Shown: positions 41,776 to 54,399 of the stretch, in pieces | Numbering within the stretch: position 1 is the first letter of the stretch | Layout: each line of letters opens with the position of its first letter | Assembly: GCA_009767595.1 (NCBI GenBank) | Contig: VSDK01028106.1 | Span: 9,347-73,346 of the forward strand | Direction of reading: 5' to 3' | DNA: 64,000 nucleotides | Source of the DNA: Symbiodinium kawagutii | Taxonomy: Eukaryota > Sar > Dinophyceae > Suessiales > Symbiodiniaceae | Translations under genes and position numbers: made by a program | The notes under the pieces: model-generated | What the model was told of the DNA's origin: nothing | Seen by the model: the letters and a program-made list of their open reading frames with translations, nothing else | The model's database searches: none

Positions 41776-42368
41776 TTTTTCCTTGGGACCTCCATGCGGA
41801 CGCTGCGATCCGGCCCAGGTTCTGGACAACGCGACATCTGAGGATCAGGAGATGGGCCATGTCTTCGAGCATCGCACCGTGCCTTTCTCCATAGCTCTGG
41901 GCCAGTCTTGATCCTCCTGGGCTGTAGGGAGCAAGATGTGTTCCCGAATTCCCCAGGGGAAAACAGAAGAAAAACAAAAGAAAAACATGATAAGTTTTGG
42001 CAATCCACCGATGTTGTTGACTTTTGTTTGAAGTATATATGAGCGCCATCCAGTTTGACTGATTTTCACAAGTCAGTGACTTATTCAGTGTTTGTGTGTG
42101 TGCGTGCATCAACTTGGTGAATTTGTTGCTCTCAGCCAATCAAGCAGTTGATTTTGGCCATTAACGGTGTCCCCACAGATCCAAAATTGAGGTCATGTTT
42201 GGTCGGGAAAACAGATCCAAGGGGTTTGGCCACGGAGATCCCCAGTTTCATGAGAATTCAAGAGAAGGAAGTCGACTTACTCCAAAACACATTCTTATAC
42301 ATTATAACCAATATTTTGGAAGCTAAAGACCAATTAATTCGTTTAAAGTTTTGGGTGACTCATGGTAG

Positions 42369-42475
42369 AAATACATCAGCAACTTGTTTACGAAACCCTG
42401 ACTTTTGTAGTTCGGCTTTTGGGATTGATGTTCGGATTCACTGATCAATGCATGGATTGCTGGATCCTCCCTGAG
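42369..42475 (+). CDS. Candidate exon with hydrophobic segment
   Basis: After catggtag and before gtcagc, the frame (phase 1 in, phase 0 out) encodes LVYETLTFVVRLLGLMFGF and then DQCMDCWILPE, possibly a membrane helix. The acceptor lacks a strong pyrimidine tract. Confidence 0.3.
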
Positions 42476-44479
42476 GTCAGCCAAACTATGAGAAAGTTTG
42501 TTGTCTTGAAATGTGGTAAATCCCGGAAAACTTGGAGACAAAGGACTTTGTAAAGTTCAAAAACATGTTAGGATATGAGTGAAGTTTCTTTCAGCTTTGC
42601 TATTGTAGGGTTCCATCCAGATCTACTTCTCCTTGAAAAACGATGCGTTTTTTTTTTAGGCGATACCTCCATCAGATCAGCATGTCCCAGAAGCAGTTTT
42701 ATTCACGATAGGGGGCCGCCAAAGTCTTGAGAGTAGAAACTCGACCAACAATTTTTGATTGCCAGTCATATGAAATCTTACTATCAACGTATACTGTATC
42801 AGCTCTGCGGTGTTCCCTTGGTACTTCGCACTGAGAGCACATGTGGGTGAAGCAAGGCCGCAAAATGAGCTGCACATAGTTCCACACAGCTTTACCGATG
42901 CGTGGTTCAGCTTTCCGAGGTGCTTGCTCTTACATCCGAAACATCAAAACCAGGCAGATACTTTACGTGCGAAAAAGAACTTTTCATGAAGAATGGAAGG
43001 CAACTGGTCTGCACCAAGCTTTGTCATCATTTGTTGCAGGTCTTTTAAGCCCGTGGCCAATGTGCAGGAAAGTCACTGCAATGGTATTGTGTACACAATC
43101 GTTGGCAGTCAACAAATAGAATTGGCCAACTCGTTTGGAAGTCACTCGCTTCATTTCGATTCATGAGCCACGATACACCATTGCCTGCGAATCCTCATGA
43201 TCACTGACAACTTATTATACGATCCTGCGAAGCAAACGCTAGGTTTTAGATGCTGCTTGTACATATCCCCCAGGAAAAACTCCCATGTTCATTTCAGTTT
43301 TTTTCTTGATTTAGGCTTTGTTTGTGCGCGAGTAAGTCGAAAAGCACATGCATTCTCATTTCCCTCAAGGGTTGTCTCACCCATCAAGCCCTCTAAAAGA
43401 ATCTGTTTTCCCTCAAAATCGAAGGAATCACTTGGTCGACGACGATGAATCACTGTCCGCAATGTACACTGGGGCGAAATCACCCTCCATCATGATACAA
43501 CTGGCTAATTGCTATCTTATCAACCTTGGTTGGTACTGAGCATCAAGAAATGCAGAAAAATATTGCTTGATAGGTCGGTTGCCCACCAATGATGATAGTA
43601 AATTCCTAACGTCTTAGTCCGCAATGCACATCTCAAACTTGTTTCCATCTTTGTTGAGAAGCAGGTCAAAATTTGACCATGAACGAATCTGCTTCACGCG
43701 AACCAGTCGTACCCAATGGGTGGGAATGTCACGGAACGTCCCTGTGGTGCATGATCATTCAGACCAATGAAGTATCAGGTTTTGTAAAGATCAGTTTGTG
43801 TGGAATTGTGTCGGGATATGTGGAGTATGTTGGGATTTTGCATCATTTTCCCAACCACTGCAGTTCATAATTTTGCACAGGTTATCTCCCAGTTCTGCTT
43901 CCTGACTGCCGTGAACAACATGAACAGGACCAGACTCCGTGAGTCCCAGACCCCGCGGTTCTCATGTCCAACAGGATTTTTTGGCAGTGCCTTTGCAAGC
44001 CAGCAAGCCAGAAATGAAAGTGCCTATAGTTGTTTTACTTTCTAATTTTGAAAGTTCGTCAAATGAAAAACAATTGAGAGAAAGTGGATGAGTTCGAATG
44101 ATTAATTTAATGTAGTTTGACAGCGGTATATGCATGTACTTGTCAAAAGACGTTTGGAAGGCAAACGTCCGACTTATGGAACGTAGCAGCGGACATGCTG
44201 TCAGAATGGCAGAGAACAACAGATGTCAAGAGAGAGATTTGCGTCTGTGTGTTTTACTGTTGGGAATCGTGCGAAAATGTTGTATTTTTAGTAGTTGTGA
44301 GTGCCCTAGATGGTCAAACAGTAGGCTCGGTCAATCGGCGGGTTCAGAGGTTTGCTGTGAATCTGTGAGCAAAATAGCTTGCTGCTATGGCGAGAAGAGG
44401 GTTTCAAGACGGTGTCGGATTTTTCCATAGAGACAAATCGAGATCCGCAGAGTAAGACTGCAATACTTACAGAATGATA
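42476..44479. other. Mostly non-coding, one tiny exon candidate
   Basis: A well-formed acceptor (tttgtcatcatttgttgcag, ending 43040) precedes a frame encoding SFKPVANVQESHCN that stops before gtattg at 43083. Apart from that no segment is supported. Confidence 0.3.
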
Positions 44480-44499
44480 CTGAAAGAAGAAGAACAATA

Positions 44500-44645
44500 G
44501 ATAGATAGAGAGAGAGAGAAAGACACATACAGATAGACAGGGAGACAGACAGACAGGGAGACAGACAGACAGACAGGGAGACAGACAGACAGGGAGACAG
44601 ACAGACAGGGAGGGACACACGGAGACACAGAGATAGACAGATAGT
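44500..44645. repeat. GACA/GGGA tetranucleotide repeat
   Basis: Repeats of gacagacagggaga. The minus strand reads as Cys/Leu/Ser/Pro repeats, which I do not regard as coding. Confidence 0.88.
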
Positions 44646-45188
44646 TCGGCAGTCCATGTGTCAAATAGAGACTTAGATAGTTTAATTGCATCATTGTTTA
44701 ATAGACAGACGGATTGGTTTTCCGGGTCAGGTGCACCTGTGACGTTTGCTGTATGTTGTTTCTGGTTTGCCACGGGCGACAGACAACCCTTTTGACTTTT
44801 GATTCGCTTGCTATCAAGTTTGTGTTTTGCTTGATAAGTGTCCTCGGTTGGACCCCCAATCAAACCAGCTACCCTTCATAGCCAACAGGAGGAGGCAAGA
44901 GCCGTGACAGCCCTGACCAAAGCACAGGCGAACTGATCGCGTGAGTCATGGGATCTGTCGAAGTGGGCCACAAGCTCTAAGAATCAAACACGTTTTGGCT
45001 GTTATTTTCCTTCATCAATTTCCAATCCATAATATCATGATGGACTATGATGGATTCGTCGAATTTGGCCACACGAGTAGCGAGCGGTGAGTCGTGAGTC
45101 GATTCCCCACCATTGATTGACGCAGAAAAGGGTGCAGGCAGCTGTCCTGCGATGTTGTTCACTGTTTGAATTGTTCAGTGTTGTTGCA
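44646..45188. other. No recognised gene
   Basis: Nothing beyond short frames. Confidence 0.35.
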
Positions 45189-45317
45189 ATGTGGCGAGCT
45201 GGGTCAAGCAGTTAACCAACCAATGTCATGGGGGTTAATAACCAACAATAACAACGAAACCAATGGTTAATGATAGGGGAACCAGGGGGACTAAGGGTTT
45301 TGACCCACAGCCATGTA
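45189..45317. mobile_element. Family C palindromic element, inverted orientation
   Basis: Runs from gctgggtcaagcagttaacc to gggttttgacccacagccatg, the reverse complement of the copy at 41651. Confidence 0.65.
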
Positions 45318-46426
45318 GAAAACGAAGGATTGGATAGCACCAGGGAGTGTTTGTTTACAGAGCTTTGTCAGAAACCAGCTGGTTTGGGATACCAGGGGAC
45401 TGCAGTATGTTTGAACATTTTTTTGCGTTGAGTTCTATGTGGGTCTTGGAAAGATCTTCAATCACTGGTTTTGCCATAGAAAAAAATGTTTCGACCTTGA
45501 AATCTGAGTTTGCCCTTGCTGCACTATCAACTCGCATTGTGTGAATCTGAAACTTCTTGCCCATTTGAGCATTTGTTGTTGGCTGATGTATAGGGCTTTT
45601 TGTGCGTCATTAGACTTGTTGATCAGTACTGAGTACTGTATGCATATTTATGTAAAGGTACACTTATAATGTCTAGTAATTATATGATGTCTTTGCACAT
45701 TTGAAAATTGATCTAGAATACTACATAGCACACCAGAGAAAACACACATATACAAGAATAGATATATATATATATATTCTATTTTTGAGATTAAACTCTA
45801 TACACACTCTAATCAAGCAAATTCTCATTGGCCTCCATGAGCTGGGGATAAGACCCAGAATGAGACCATCCTTGCAGAATATGAGCTGTTCAACACGTAG
45901 AGTCGGTTGCTTACGGCTAAATGGTTCCCTACAGCAAAAAACACCACACAGTGTGCATGTTTGTTGCTTTGATGAAAATAAACATGTTTTGCAGATTCTT
46001 CCAACCATGGAATCAAATGGACATGCCGAGAAACAAAGGATGCTGCATGTAGTTGGACAGCTTCATACATTGGCTGCTGGCTTCTAGCTGCAACATATCA
46101 GCTGCAAGATGCAGATGGGAAACAAGACACGACAGCTCTTGAAGCGAACGATTTCCGGCGTGCTAATGTTTGCACCCCGAGATTTGTTTTGTCGGTAGTC
46201 CTGATTGGTTTGAACAGTGAGGCTTGGCCAGATGAATTAAGAGTGAGTGAGGGGTGTGAAAAACCAAAGTCGGATGTTTCTGCAACCATGTGGATTGAAG
46301 AATAGCAGGACATCAACTCGCAAATCCTTGACCTCAATTCAATGCTATGCTCAAGCCCTATTCACCGTTAGTCAGCCACTACAAGGCATGAAATCTGGTT
46401 AAGCACCGTTCCCCTCGTTTCCAAAG

Positions 46427-46541
46427 CGAGACGTGGCCGGCGATGCAACGCGAGCCATGGCGGAAGATGCGGAGCGGATGCAGAAACTCAAGGACAAGTA
46501 CGCTCAGCTCAAGCAGGCCGATCAAAACTGCTACAACCGTG
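46427..46541 (+). CDS. Candidate exon, coiled-coil-like
   Basis: A pyrimidine tract ending cgtttccaaag precedes it and gtgcga follows. The frame (phase 0 in, phase 1 out) encodes 38 codons including MAEDAERMQKLKDKYAQLKQ, a clear heptad-like charged helix with GC-rich third positions. The ATG inside could also be a start. Exit phase matches the next candidate. Confidence 0.48.
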
Positions 46542-46589
46542 GTGCGAATGGCAGTTGGTTAGTTCTAAGTATCAACTAAGCATCAGCTG

Positions 46590-46853
46590 ACCTGGTTGGT
46601 GGTTTGATTGACATTTTTTATTCCCTATATGAGCAACAGCTTTTATTTACAAATGAATTGGTTTTCTCTAGAAAAACAGGAATTAGCATCCAGAACGAGC
46701 TAGGAATACTGGAGAACGAGGTAGGAACACCTCTCAATTTCTGTCAATTGAGCCAGACAATAAATAAGATCCATAGGCTCATATAGTAATTGTATAGTTA
46801 TTAAGTTTGGTTGACTACCATGCATGTTTTCATAGAGGTTGAAACCCAGGAAC
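46590..46853. mobile_element. Family B element with about 170-base insertion
   Basis: Left half cctggttggtggtttgattg (46590-46630) and right half ggttgactaccatgcatgtt with catagaggttgaaaccc (46808-46845) are separated by unrelated sequence without coding signal. Confidence 0.4.
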
Positions 46854-46925
46854 CATCAACTAACAATCAACTAAGCGTCAACTAACCATCAACTAACCAT
46901 CAACTAACCATCTAACCATCCAATG
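46854..46925. repeat. Short aaccatcaact repeat
   Basis: About six copies of an 11-base unit, variants of aaccatcaact. Confidence 0.7.
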
Positions 46926-47665
46926 CACATATCAGTTTGCAATTTCGAAGTAAAAGTCGAACAACCGGCAAATATCAACCAACAATAGCTGAGTCGAATA
47001 GTGGTATGCGGTATAGGCAACAATTGAAAATTAATCGAAGGCTAAAGTCAATATAGGTATAGCCAAGTAAGAACGATGCTATAAAGGGAGAAGCTGCATC
47101 ACACTACATATTGACACTGCATGAGGCACCCGTGTCTCAGATCATATGAGGTGTATTCTCAAATTACTGACAGCCAGCTATTTCTTTTGTGTAAGCCCAT
47201 GGGCGCATGCATCATGCTTTACCAGGAATTGTGTTTTGGGCCCCATAAGTTCATGACTCATGACTATACCCCTGCGTATGATCATAGTGGCTTTCTAAGC
47301 CTACAAGTATTGCCTTTTATGATGTATGAATGATGTTCTATATTTAAGATGCTAGATGTAACAGGTATTAGGATGTTCTTTTCCGTACATTGTAGACAGA
47401 TCAATGGATCGAGATACAGATCTTGTGTGAATTTGTTGCTGGATAAGTACTATGGAAGCATCATGAATGAGTGGCTGGGGATTGTGTGGTGAGCTCCCAA
47501 AAAGAAGGTCACTCGCTTCTGGTTTGTAACAACCAGTTTCCATCACTGCCCTAAACAACCAGTTTCGAACTACCTTGGAACAAACTCGTTGAAATGGACT
47601 AGCGGCGAAACAGTGGTAGCAGATCGCCTTTCTTGTTCGGAGGTGCGCAATTTGCATGAGTATGA

Positions 47666-47772
47666 TACACTCTGGTGATCTAAGATAGCAATGGACAATC
47701 CACCACTTGTAGATTACCTACCTATTGGAAATTATGATTTTCCAGCCAGCCATGTTAGATCACCAGAGTGTA
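47666..47772. repeat. Hairpin-forming inverted repeat
   Basis: Arms acactctggtgatctaa (47667-47683) and ttagatcaccagagtgt (47755-47771) are perfectly complementary over 17 bases, with about 70 bases between them. Possibly a small palindromic element of another family. Confidence 0.7.
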
Positions 47773-47828
47773 CTATCTGATTATGTTGATTGCGCTGTTG
47801 GAAATCTCTTCATGATTTGCGGCTCGAG

Positions 47829-47903
47829 TGGTGGAGGCGAACGCAACTCTCAAGAAGGGTTTCCTGGACAAGCAGGAGGAGCACAACTGGAGGGCGGCGG
47901 AAA
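47829..47903 (+). CDS. Candidate exon, coiled-coil-like
   Basis: The frame encoding VEANATLKKGFLDKQEEHNW and RAAE is charged and helical. Phase 1 in matches 46427-46541. Borders (ggctcgag; gtctcc) are weak, and a later acceptor (gtggtggag) is possible. Confidence 0.35.
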
Positions 47904-48803
47904 GTCTCCCTGGAAAACAACGGAAAGCCCTGGAATTTAATGGGAAACCTGTCGGCTTTTGATACCTCCTGTTAATCAACCAGGGGTTGGTTACTCCAGG
48001 GTTCAGTAAACATCAGTAAACTGAGTGCAACATATTTCAATGTTGAGCGAGCTTTATTTTGTTTGGCTTGCTGGCCTGCACATGTTTGTTGTTGACAGAT
48101 GAGGGGCGGAGTCCGAAACCTGAGAATACTAAAAGGTACGAAGCAGGAGGAGCAAACAACACAACAACAAATCTAGTACCAGGATGGCAGTAGCGTGCTT
48201 AAGCAAATTGACACTTAGGGAAAATGGGATGCATTATCAACAAGGAGATTGCATTTCCCTTTTCTTGTTTTTTTGCATGCCATCAAAAGCAAACAAACAT
48301 TTGGGAAAAGTGATTGTTAAGATCCCACATACTATAGACTATAGTCTAATTGTGTTTGCTTGTGACATTTTCTCAGTGGTTTCCAGTTTCTAGATGATCC
48401 ATGAACAATGTATTATTTGAATGTGTTTGTCACATGCGAGGGACAAGGCAAGCTGGAGGGTCACATGTTTTGCTGAGAGACTAATTCACTGCAGCGAACA
48501 AACAAACCAATTCCCTCCAGATGTCAGACGCCCCGTTTTTTCTGGGAACCCACCACATGAAGGTGTCCATACTTGCATTGTGCACATGACATCTACTCGC
48601 ATATACACCGCCATGTGTTTGGCTAAACCAATCTATACCCATTAAAAAAAATTGGGATGGTCATACATCCTATATGACGTAGTGCAGTATCATACAGTAC
48701 ATCGCAGATCATACAGTACATCTAATACACGCATCTTATATACCCATGGCACATCTGTTTACATAGACACAAAGCCATATCACATGAACCCCAAGCCTTG
48801 CAG

Positions 48804-48881
48804 AAACAGGAGTGCAATCGCCTCGAAGAGCAGATTAAGGAGGGTGCTGCGGCTTTCCAAGCATTGGGGAGCTTAAGAAAG
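48804..48881 (+). CDS. Candidate exon, coiled-coil-like
   Basis: Exactly 26 codons between ccaagccttgcag and gttagt (phase 0 in and out). Encodes KQECNRLEEQIKEGAAAFQA and LGSLRK, with a leucine/isoleucine heptad-like spacing. Borders agree well with splice consensus. Confidence 0.5.
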
Positions 48882-49617
48882 GTTAGTTAATGAATGAACA
48901 ATTGATGAATCAACTCCATTTTTAGGTCAGTCAGAATGGTTGATACTTGTGATGTCAATCAGTAGCTGAGGGTTCCCATCATGGACACAGATCAGCACTC
49001 CTTGAGATGGTACAGTGACATGCATTCGGGTGATATGTTCATGCCCCGGCGTCCTTTTCGCTGCGAACCTTTGAAAAGTTGAAATCGTTAATCATGATTA
49101 GCCAATTTCCAGATATTTCGCATGTGTTGATTTAGCCCAGCAAATAATCTTTATCATCACTATCTTCGCCCTTTGTGAATCTTGGCTGACCGATGGAGGA
49201 TACCAGTACTCAGCTCAGGAAATGTATCCAGGTCATGGAGGGATGCTGAAGTGGTGACCCATGCGGGCGCATGATGACTTACAGTTGGTCAAACCCCTCG
49301 CACTTGTAATTTGGCTTGCAGCATATCGAGACCAAAACCATCCAAAACGTAAGCTAGTTTATGAGTATGCGAGTCTCTATTGGACAACTTCTTATGATTT
49401 CGATGCCGTCATCTCCCTTTCGATGGTCAGATTATAGAGTTTCCGCTTGTGAATGATTCATGTAGCGATGTATACTGTATATTACGCTGTGTGTTTTTTT
49501 TCCTGATTCTAGCCAAATCATGGTATACCGCGGTATACCATTGTACTATTAGTGTGGTGTTTTCCTGACAGGACTGTGGTATCACCGTAAGGCGACTTTA
49601 CTGTGGGGCTCTGGCAG

Positions 49618-49733
49618 CGAAGGAGAAGGAGTCCACCATCCGACAGCAGCTGGAGGAAATCGATCGATTGCAGCCTGGGCCCTAGAGCAACAGCAAGCGA
49701 TGGTGGAAATCGATCGCTTGCAGCACAGGAAAG
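49618..49733 (+). CDS. Pair of duplicated coiled-coil-like coding blocks
   Basis: A 24-base block (tggaggaaatcgatcgattg and tggtggaaatcgatcgcttg) is repeated with a 50-base offset (49651 and 49701), encoding LEEIDRLQ and MVEIDRLQ in frames separated by a TAG. The second block, 49686-49733, lies between gggccctag and gtgcag and is the better exon candidate (phase 1 in and out, QQQAMVEIDRLQHRK). The first block has no clear donor. A local duplication of an exon is likely. Confidence 0.4.
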
Positions 49734-49773
49734 GTGCAGATGCTGATTGGCGAAGAATCAACAGCAACAGCAG

Positions 49774-49830
49774 GGCACTTTGGAAAGCCAGGCGTACGCT
49801 CTGAATTTGTTGATGAAGCTGATGATTCCC
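49774..49830 (+). CDS. Candidate exon
   Basis: Between caacagcaacagcag and gttgag; phase 0 in and out; encodes GTLESQAYALNLLMKLMIP. Confidence 0.33.
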
Positions 49831-49954
49831 GTTGAGATTCGAAGAAAATGCAGTTGCTTCGTTGGTTCAACGCCTTCGTTTGAGAGCGTAAGTTTTTTGA
49901 CTTGAGGCCCAATGACCGGTACATTTGCATATTGAGCCATTTTGCATTTACCCA

Positions 49955-50125
49955 ATGACAAGGACAAGTCCTTTGCCCATTTTGCTATTGTGTTTTGATA
50001 TTTTTGATTTATTTTGATGTTTCAACACGATCAGTGTAGCAAGTCCTTTGCCCATTTTGCTATTGTGTTTCCATATTTATGGATGTTTCAACAAGATCGT
50101 GTAGCCAAGGACTTGTCCTTGTCAT
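49955..50125. mobile_element. 171-base element with 19-base perfect inverted ends and internal duplication
   Basis: The ends atgacaaggacaagtcctt (49955-49973) and aaggacttgtccttgtcat (50107-50125) are exact inverted copies. Inside, a block of about 75 bases beginning caagtcctttgcccattttg occurs twice in direct order (near 49966 and 50039). Confidence 0.7.
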
Positions 50126-50837
50126 GTATGACCACTCACTTGTCACTTCGATTGTGGGACTGAGATGGTGTCATTTTGATTCTCACAGCTGTTGATGGGC
50201 GGTTTCAGCGATGTCATCTTCGAGTAACCTTTGCGGTTTTGGGATATGGAGTGTTCATATGGAAGGCTTGTTATATACTGAGTAGCTGGAGCAGTACTGT
50301 TCAAAATCTTGTTTGTTTACATCCGAATGATTGCAGTGGATTGAATCAACAATCATCCCAGTTCAACGCCAGAAGATCCAGATGATTTTAAGAATATCAT
50401 GTTCCATGGGAACGGGGAACATAATCAAAGATGGCAACCTGTCCATAGCCCATTCTGAAAAGGTAAGGATCTTCACGATGGATGGGTCGTCCATAATTTG
50501 TTACCCAAGCGAAATAAGATATATACGATATGCGCATCCACATGCATAATATGGTGCTGCCATAGTGACAAATCAGTCAATCAACTTCAGATGGCAGCAC
50601 CATGGTTCAATCAAATATTTGTATTTTGATCACGGTACTTATTCGTCGTATTACTCAGATACTCCATACAGATCCATACAGTATATCTATTTGAGGGATT
50701 TTATGGCTGAATGTTGGTATACCACACTAGGAGCATTCTGGATGCCGACATGATCCAGCCATGAGTGTGTTTGTAGGCTCTGTACTTCATGATCTCATGG
50801 GTTGCTTGTTGATTGTCAACGATGTCAAGGTCAGAAC

Positions 50838-50940
50838 TGGATTCCCCACTATAGTAACCATTTATAGCAATCAACCAACCATTTTTTATCCATTTTTATC
50901 ATTTTTTGGGTCCCCAAATGTTTAAGAACCTCCCCATATG
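50838..50940. mobile_element. Family A-like palindromic element, diverged
   Basis: Inner boxes attccccac and ggtccccaaat with the family middle caatcaaccaaccattttt; outer arms are poorly kept. Confidence 0.45.
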
Positions 50941-50994
50941 GACATTAACGAGTCATCAGGGTCATGACCACAGTCCCGTCTTCCGCTGACCGAG

Positions 50995-51043
50995 GTACCA
51001 AAGCAGCCGCATGACCAAACAGCTCAACTCCTTGACTGCGCAG
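50995..51043 (+). CDS. Candidate exon
   Basis: After cttccgctgaccgag and before gtgcaa; phase 2 in, phase 0 out; encodes YQSSRMTKQLNSLTAQ, polar and helical. Confidence 0.33.
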
Positions 51044-51103
51044 GTGCAACTGCCGATCTGGAGGTATCCAACCACGGGATCCGGAGAATTTCTGGTGATC
51101 ATT

Positions 51104-51197
51104 GCTGGTTGGTGATTTCAAACATGTGTTTTTTTCCCTATTGTTCATTAACAATTGCTTAGTTGACTCATATTTTTCATAGGGGTGGCTCAACCAG
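51104..51197. mobile_element. Family B palindromic element
   Basis: From gctggttggtgatttcaaac through gttgactcatatttttcata to ggctcaacc. Confidence 0.6.
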
Positions 51198-51199
51198 AT

Positions 51200-52680
51200 T
51201 GGCACTGCTGTTTGATGCTTATGAAAATGTTTGGTGAAATTTTGAGATCGGAAACTAGGCACCAGCTAGTTCATGGCAGTGGTTCTGCTTGGTGAAATGA
51301 TGGTGAACTAATGGTTATTAACAGGTCGTTTTGGCTTTTGTATTGGTTATTCATTTCATGAATGATCAGTGAATGGTTAATGAATGGTTTGTGACCATCA
51401 AACACTTGTGGAATGAACAATGGTAAGCAATGCATGACAGTGAGCTGGTGAGCAGTTGGTGAGCGGTCCTGGACCCCGAGTATGTGTGGGCGGATTTTCG
51501 TTGCCCTTCGTATCCACAAGAAACCGCCAGATTGGTTATGGCAAGCACCGGACTGACAAGATGGTGCTAGTTCCCTGTTTATGGATTTGCGATGAAGGCA
51601 TTGTTGGATGTGGACCCCTATTGTCAATCATAATCATTTGTTCTGAATGATAATTCACCATGATGGACCATGATTCATCGCTAAGAACCATCAGGAAGCA
51701 TTGCAAGCCATCATTGACAACTGTAAGCCAGCATCATTTCTTTTAGCATGATTATCAGTCATCAATGATTACTCCACCCTTTCTCCCGCATATAGCCAGC
51801 AATTACAAAGATCAACACATCGAAATATACATCTAGCTTATCCTTACAACATGTTCCACCTGGTGATACCTCTAGAACTAGCCAGTCATCGATAGTGACC
51901 ACCAGCTGCAACATCACCAGCGACGGTGACCGCAACAGGTGGAGGAGCAAAAGAAGACCCACAGCCAAAGCACCTGGCACGGGACCTGGCCGAGTGGACC
52001 AACGGATGTGGTTGGGCTCATGGTGCTTGTAACTTGATAGAATGAGTGGTTTTAGTGGTGGTTTGATTCTGGTTTTAATGATAACGATGGGTTTTTTGAG
52101 CATATTTGATTAGTTTAGTACTGGTAGGATATGATCATGCTGAATTCTACCATACATCCTGGTTTAACAAGTGTCGGTTCGGCCCTAGGGTTCCCCGGGC
52201 ATCCCGACATCCCTTCATGCAGCCAAGACACCGATGTGTATATTCATATGGTATTTACAATAGATTCTTGGCTTTCGTCATGGATGATGGATCTGAATGT
52301 GACATCATTGAAAACGAACATATGAGTCGGAAGTCCGTTTCAACAAGAGCATCCTTTTTGGTTGTATTCTATTTTTTTGAATGCTGCAGAGCATAAAACC
52401 CTGTAAGGATCGTCGATTTTCAAAGACTGTTTTCCAAACATGTTGTTGTAACGTGTAAAAACCCCTGCGTTCCCCATGCAAAATGAGTTTGGCTTCAAAC
52501 ACCTTGGTTTTTGTGGGTCAAAATGCATGTGCACGCCCATCTCCGACGCTGACAGTCAGCCTTTTTTTCTTCTTTCGTGGGTCCTATACATCCAATAAAG
52601 GTTTTTGAAAGGCATCCTTTTGGGACACCAAGCCTGAGCTAGCTCTTTGTCTGTGCAGCGCCAGTGCGCGGAGAACTCTG
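51200..52680. other. Mostly non-coding
   Basis: A possible exon at 51939-52007 (after gaccgcaacag, encoding VEEQKKTHSQS) is the only coding signal I would note. The rest has short degenerate repeats such as tgaatggtt near 51350. Confidence 0.3.
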
Positions 52681-52681
52681 A

Positions 52682-53112
52682 CAAGTCCGAAGCAAGTAAA
52701 CACGAACGTTATTAGGTGGCCCTGTGATACGATGACAACTTCTCTGAAACGTAGCCGTGCAAGCAACATGTGCACTTCGTTCCGAAGCAAGTAAACACGA
52801 ACGTTATTAGGTGGCCCTGTGATACGATGACAACTTCTCTGAAACGTAGCCGTGCAAGCAACATGTGCACTTCATTCCGAAGCAAGTAAACACGAACGTT
52901 ATTAGGTGGCCCTGTGATACGATGACAACTTCTCTGAAACGATGACAACTTCTCTGAAACGTAGCCGTGCAAACAACATGTGCACTTCGTTCCGAAGCAA
53001 AAAAACACGAACGTTATTAGGTGGCCCTGTGATACGATGACAACTTCTCTGAAACGATGACAACTTCTCTGAAACGTAGCCGTGCAAGCAACATGTGCAC
53101 TTCGTTCCCAAG
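52682..53112. repeat. 95/115-base tandem repeat
   Basis: The marker gaagcaagtaaacacgaacg occurs at 52689, 52784, 52879 and 52994. The first two intervals are 95 bases; later ones are 115 because the 20-base cgatgacaacttctctgaaa is itself duplicated. Long minus-strand frames run through the repeat. Confidence 0.92.
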
Positions 53113-54399
53113 CAACATTGGCATAAACAGCCTTGAGCACACATGAAGCACCATGCTGAGATCAGCAGGTCGAGGTTGCCAGCTCGCCCAAGGTGCACGT
53201 CCAGCAGCCACAAGAAGCCATGCCAACGACCACTACAAACGAACAACGAGGTCTATCCGGTCCATGACCGGAGACGAAAAACAGCCTTGAGCAGAAAGAC
53301 GAACGTAGCATCTGCAGTTTTGGCTCGGGGAACCTCAGGGCTGGAAGGACAAGTGTTTAATCATGTTTCAGGATGTTGAAGTGCCGTTGGTCATGGTTCA
53401 GAATGGTCAAAAATGGTGAGTTTTGAATTCGTGTTTTTTTTGAAAAGAATGGCTCATGAGTTTATGAGCATTCGTGGCGCGATGACAATGGCAAAGGCTG
53501 ATTGATGCTCAAAATTGTTGGTGCTGGACAAAAATTTTCAATACTGGTTCAAGCAGCGAATGGTGCAACCGCAACCAACCATTTTGGGGGTTGATTCATA
53601 TGGCCCGGGAACAGCAAGCAGTTGGCTGCTGGTAAGGCATGATGTGCACAGCATTCAAAAGCTGCCATGATCGTTGAAATTCTGAACCGATTGATGCAGT
53701 CGTGGCCACACCAGCGTACCTGGTTTGCTGTGTTTGTGCTGAGATTAACGGAGCAAGTTGGCCTGTCAAATCTTCGCAGGCAGAGAAGAATGACCAACCA
53801 AGACAGGGCAGTGGCTACCCATGAATCACCTCTGATCCACCTATTACCTATGATCCACCTATGAACCACAGGCAGTGGCGGCTACCCATGAAACCGTACC
53901 CAAGGTCCATGGGTGGTTTGATCTCCGGCAAGCAGCAGAATGAGGCCGGCTGCAGTGACCACTTCCACCACCATTGGGGCACCGTTGAGGGATCCAGTGA
54001 CCAAAATGGGATGACAATGAAATATAATCCATTCACCAACTGATATTGATTCATAGGCCATGATTCACCCTTATCCATGAATCAGATTAGATCAGCAGGA
54101 TTAATGATTATTCAACATTATGAACCAGACAAACGGCGGTTGTCCAATTGGGCATGCTGCTATTGAGCAGTATGAACCAGTACCAAGTATATACTAGCCA
54201 GTATTTTGAAACCACTATTATTCACAAGTACTAGCCAGAATCAACCACTATTATTAACAAGTACTAAACAAATAGCCATTATTATTATTATTATCATTAT
54301 TATTATTATTAACAAGTACCAGCCAGAATCAACCATTCTTAACCAGCACTGGCCAGTATAAGGCGTTGGAAAAGAACCCTTCGGGGGACAGGGGATCAG
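53113..54399. other. No recognised gene
   Basis: Duplicated short blocks (ctatgatccacctatga; gcagtggc-gctacccatga at 53807 and 53872) and a TTA run near 54278-54310 are present; no exon is convincing. Confidence 0.35.
54278..54310. repeat. (ATT)n microsatellite
   Basis: Attatt triplets interrupted once by atc. Confidence 0.9.

Noticed and set aside
44385-44863. Minus-strand Cys/Pro/Ser repeat protein
   Set aside because: Produced by the GACA/GGGA repeat; no start context or supporting flank.
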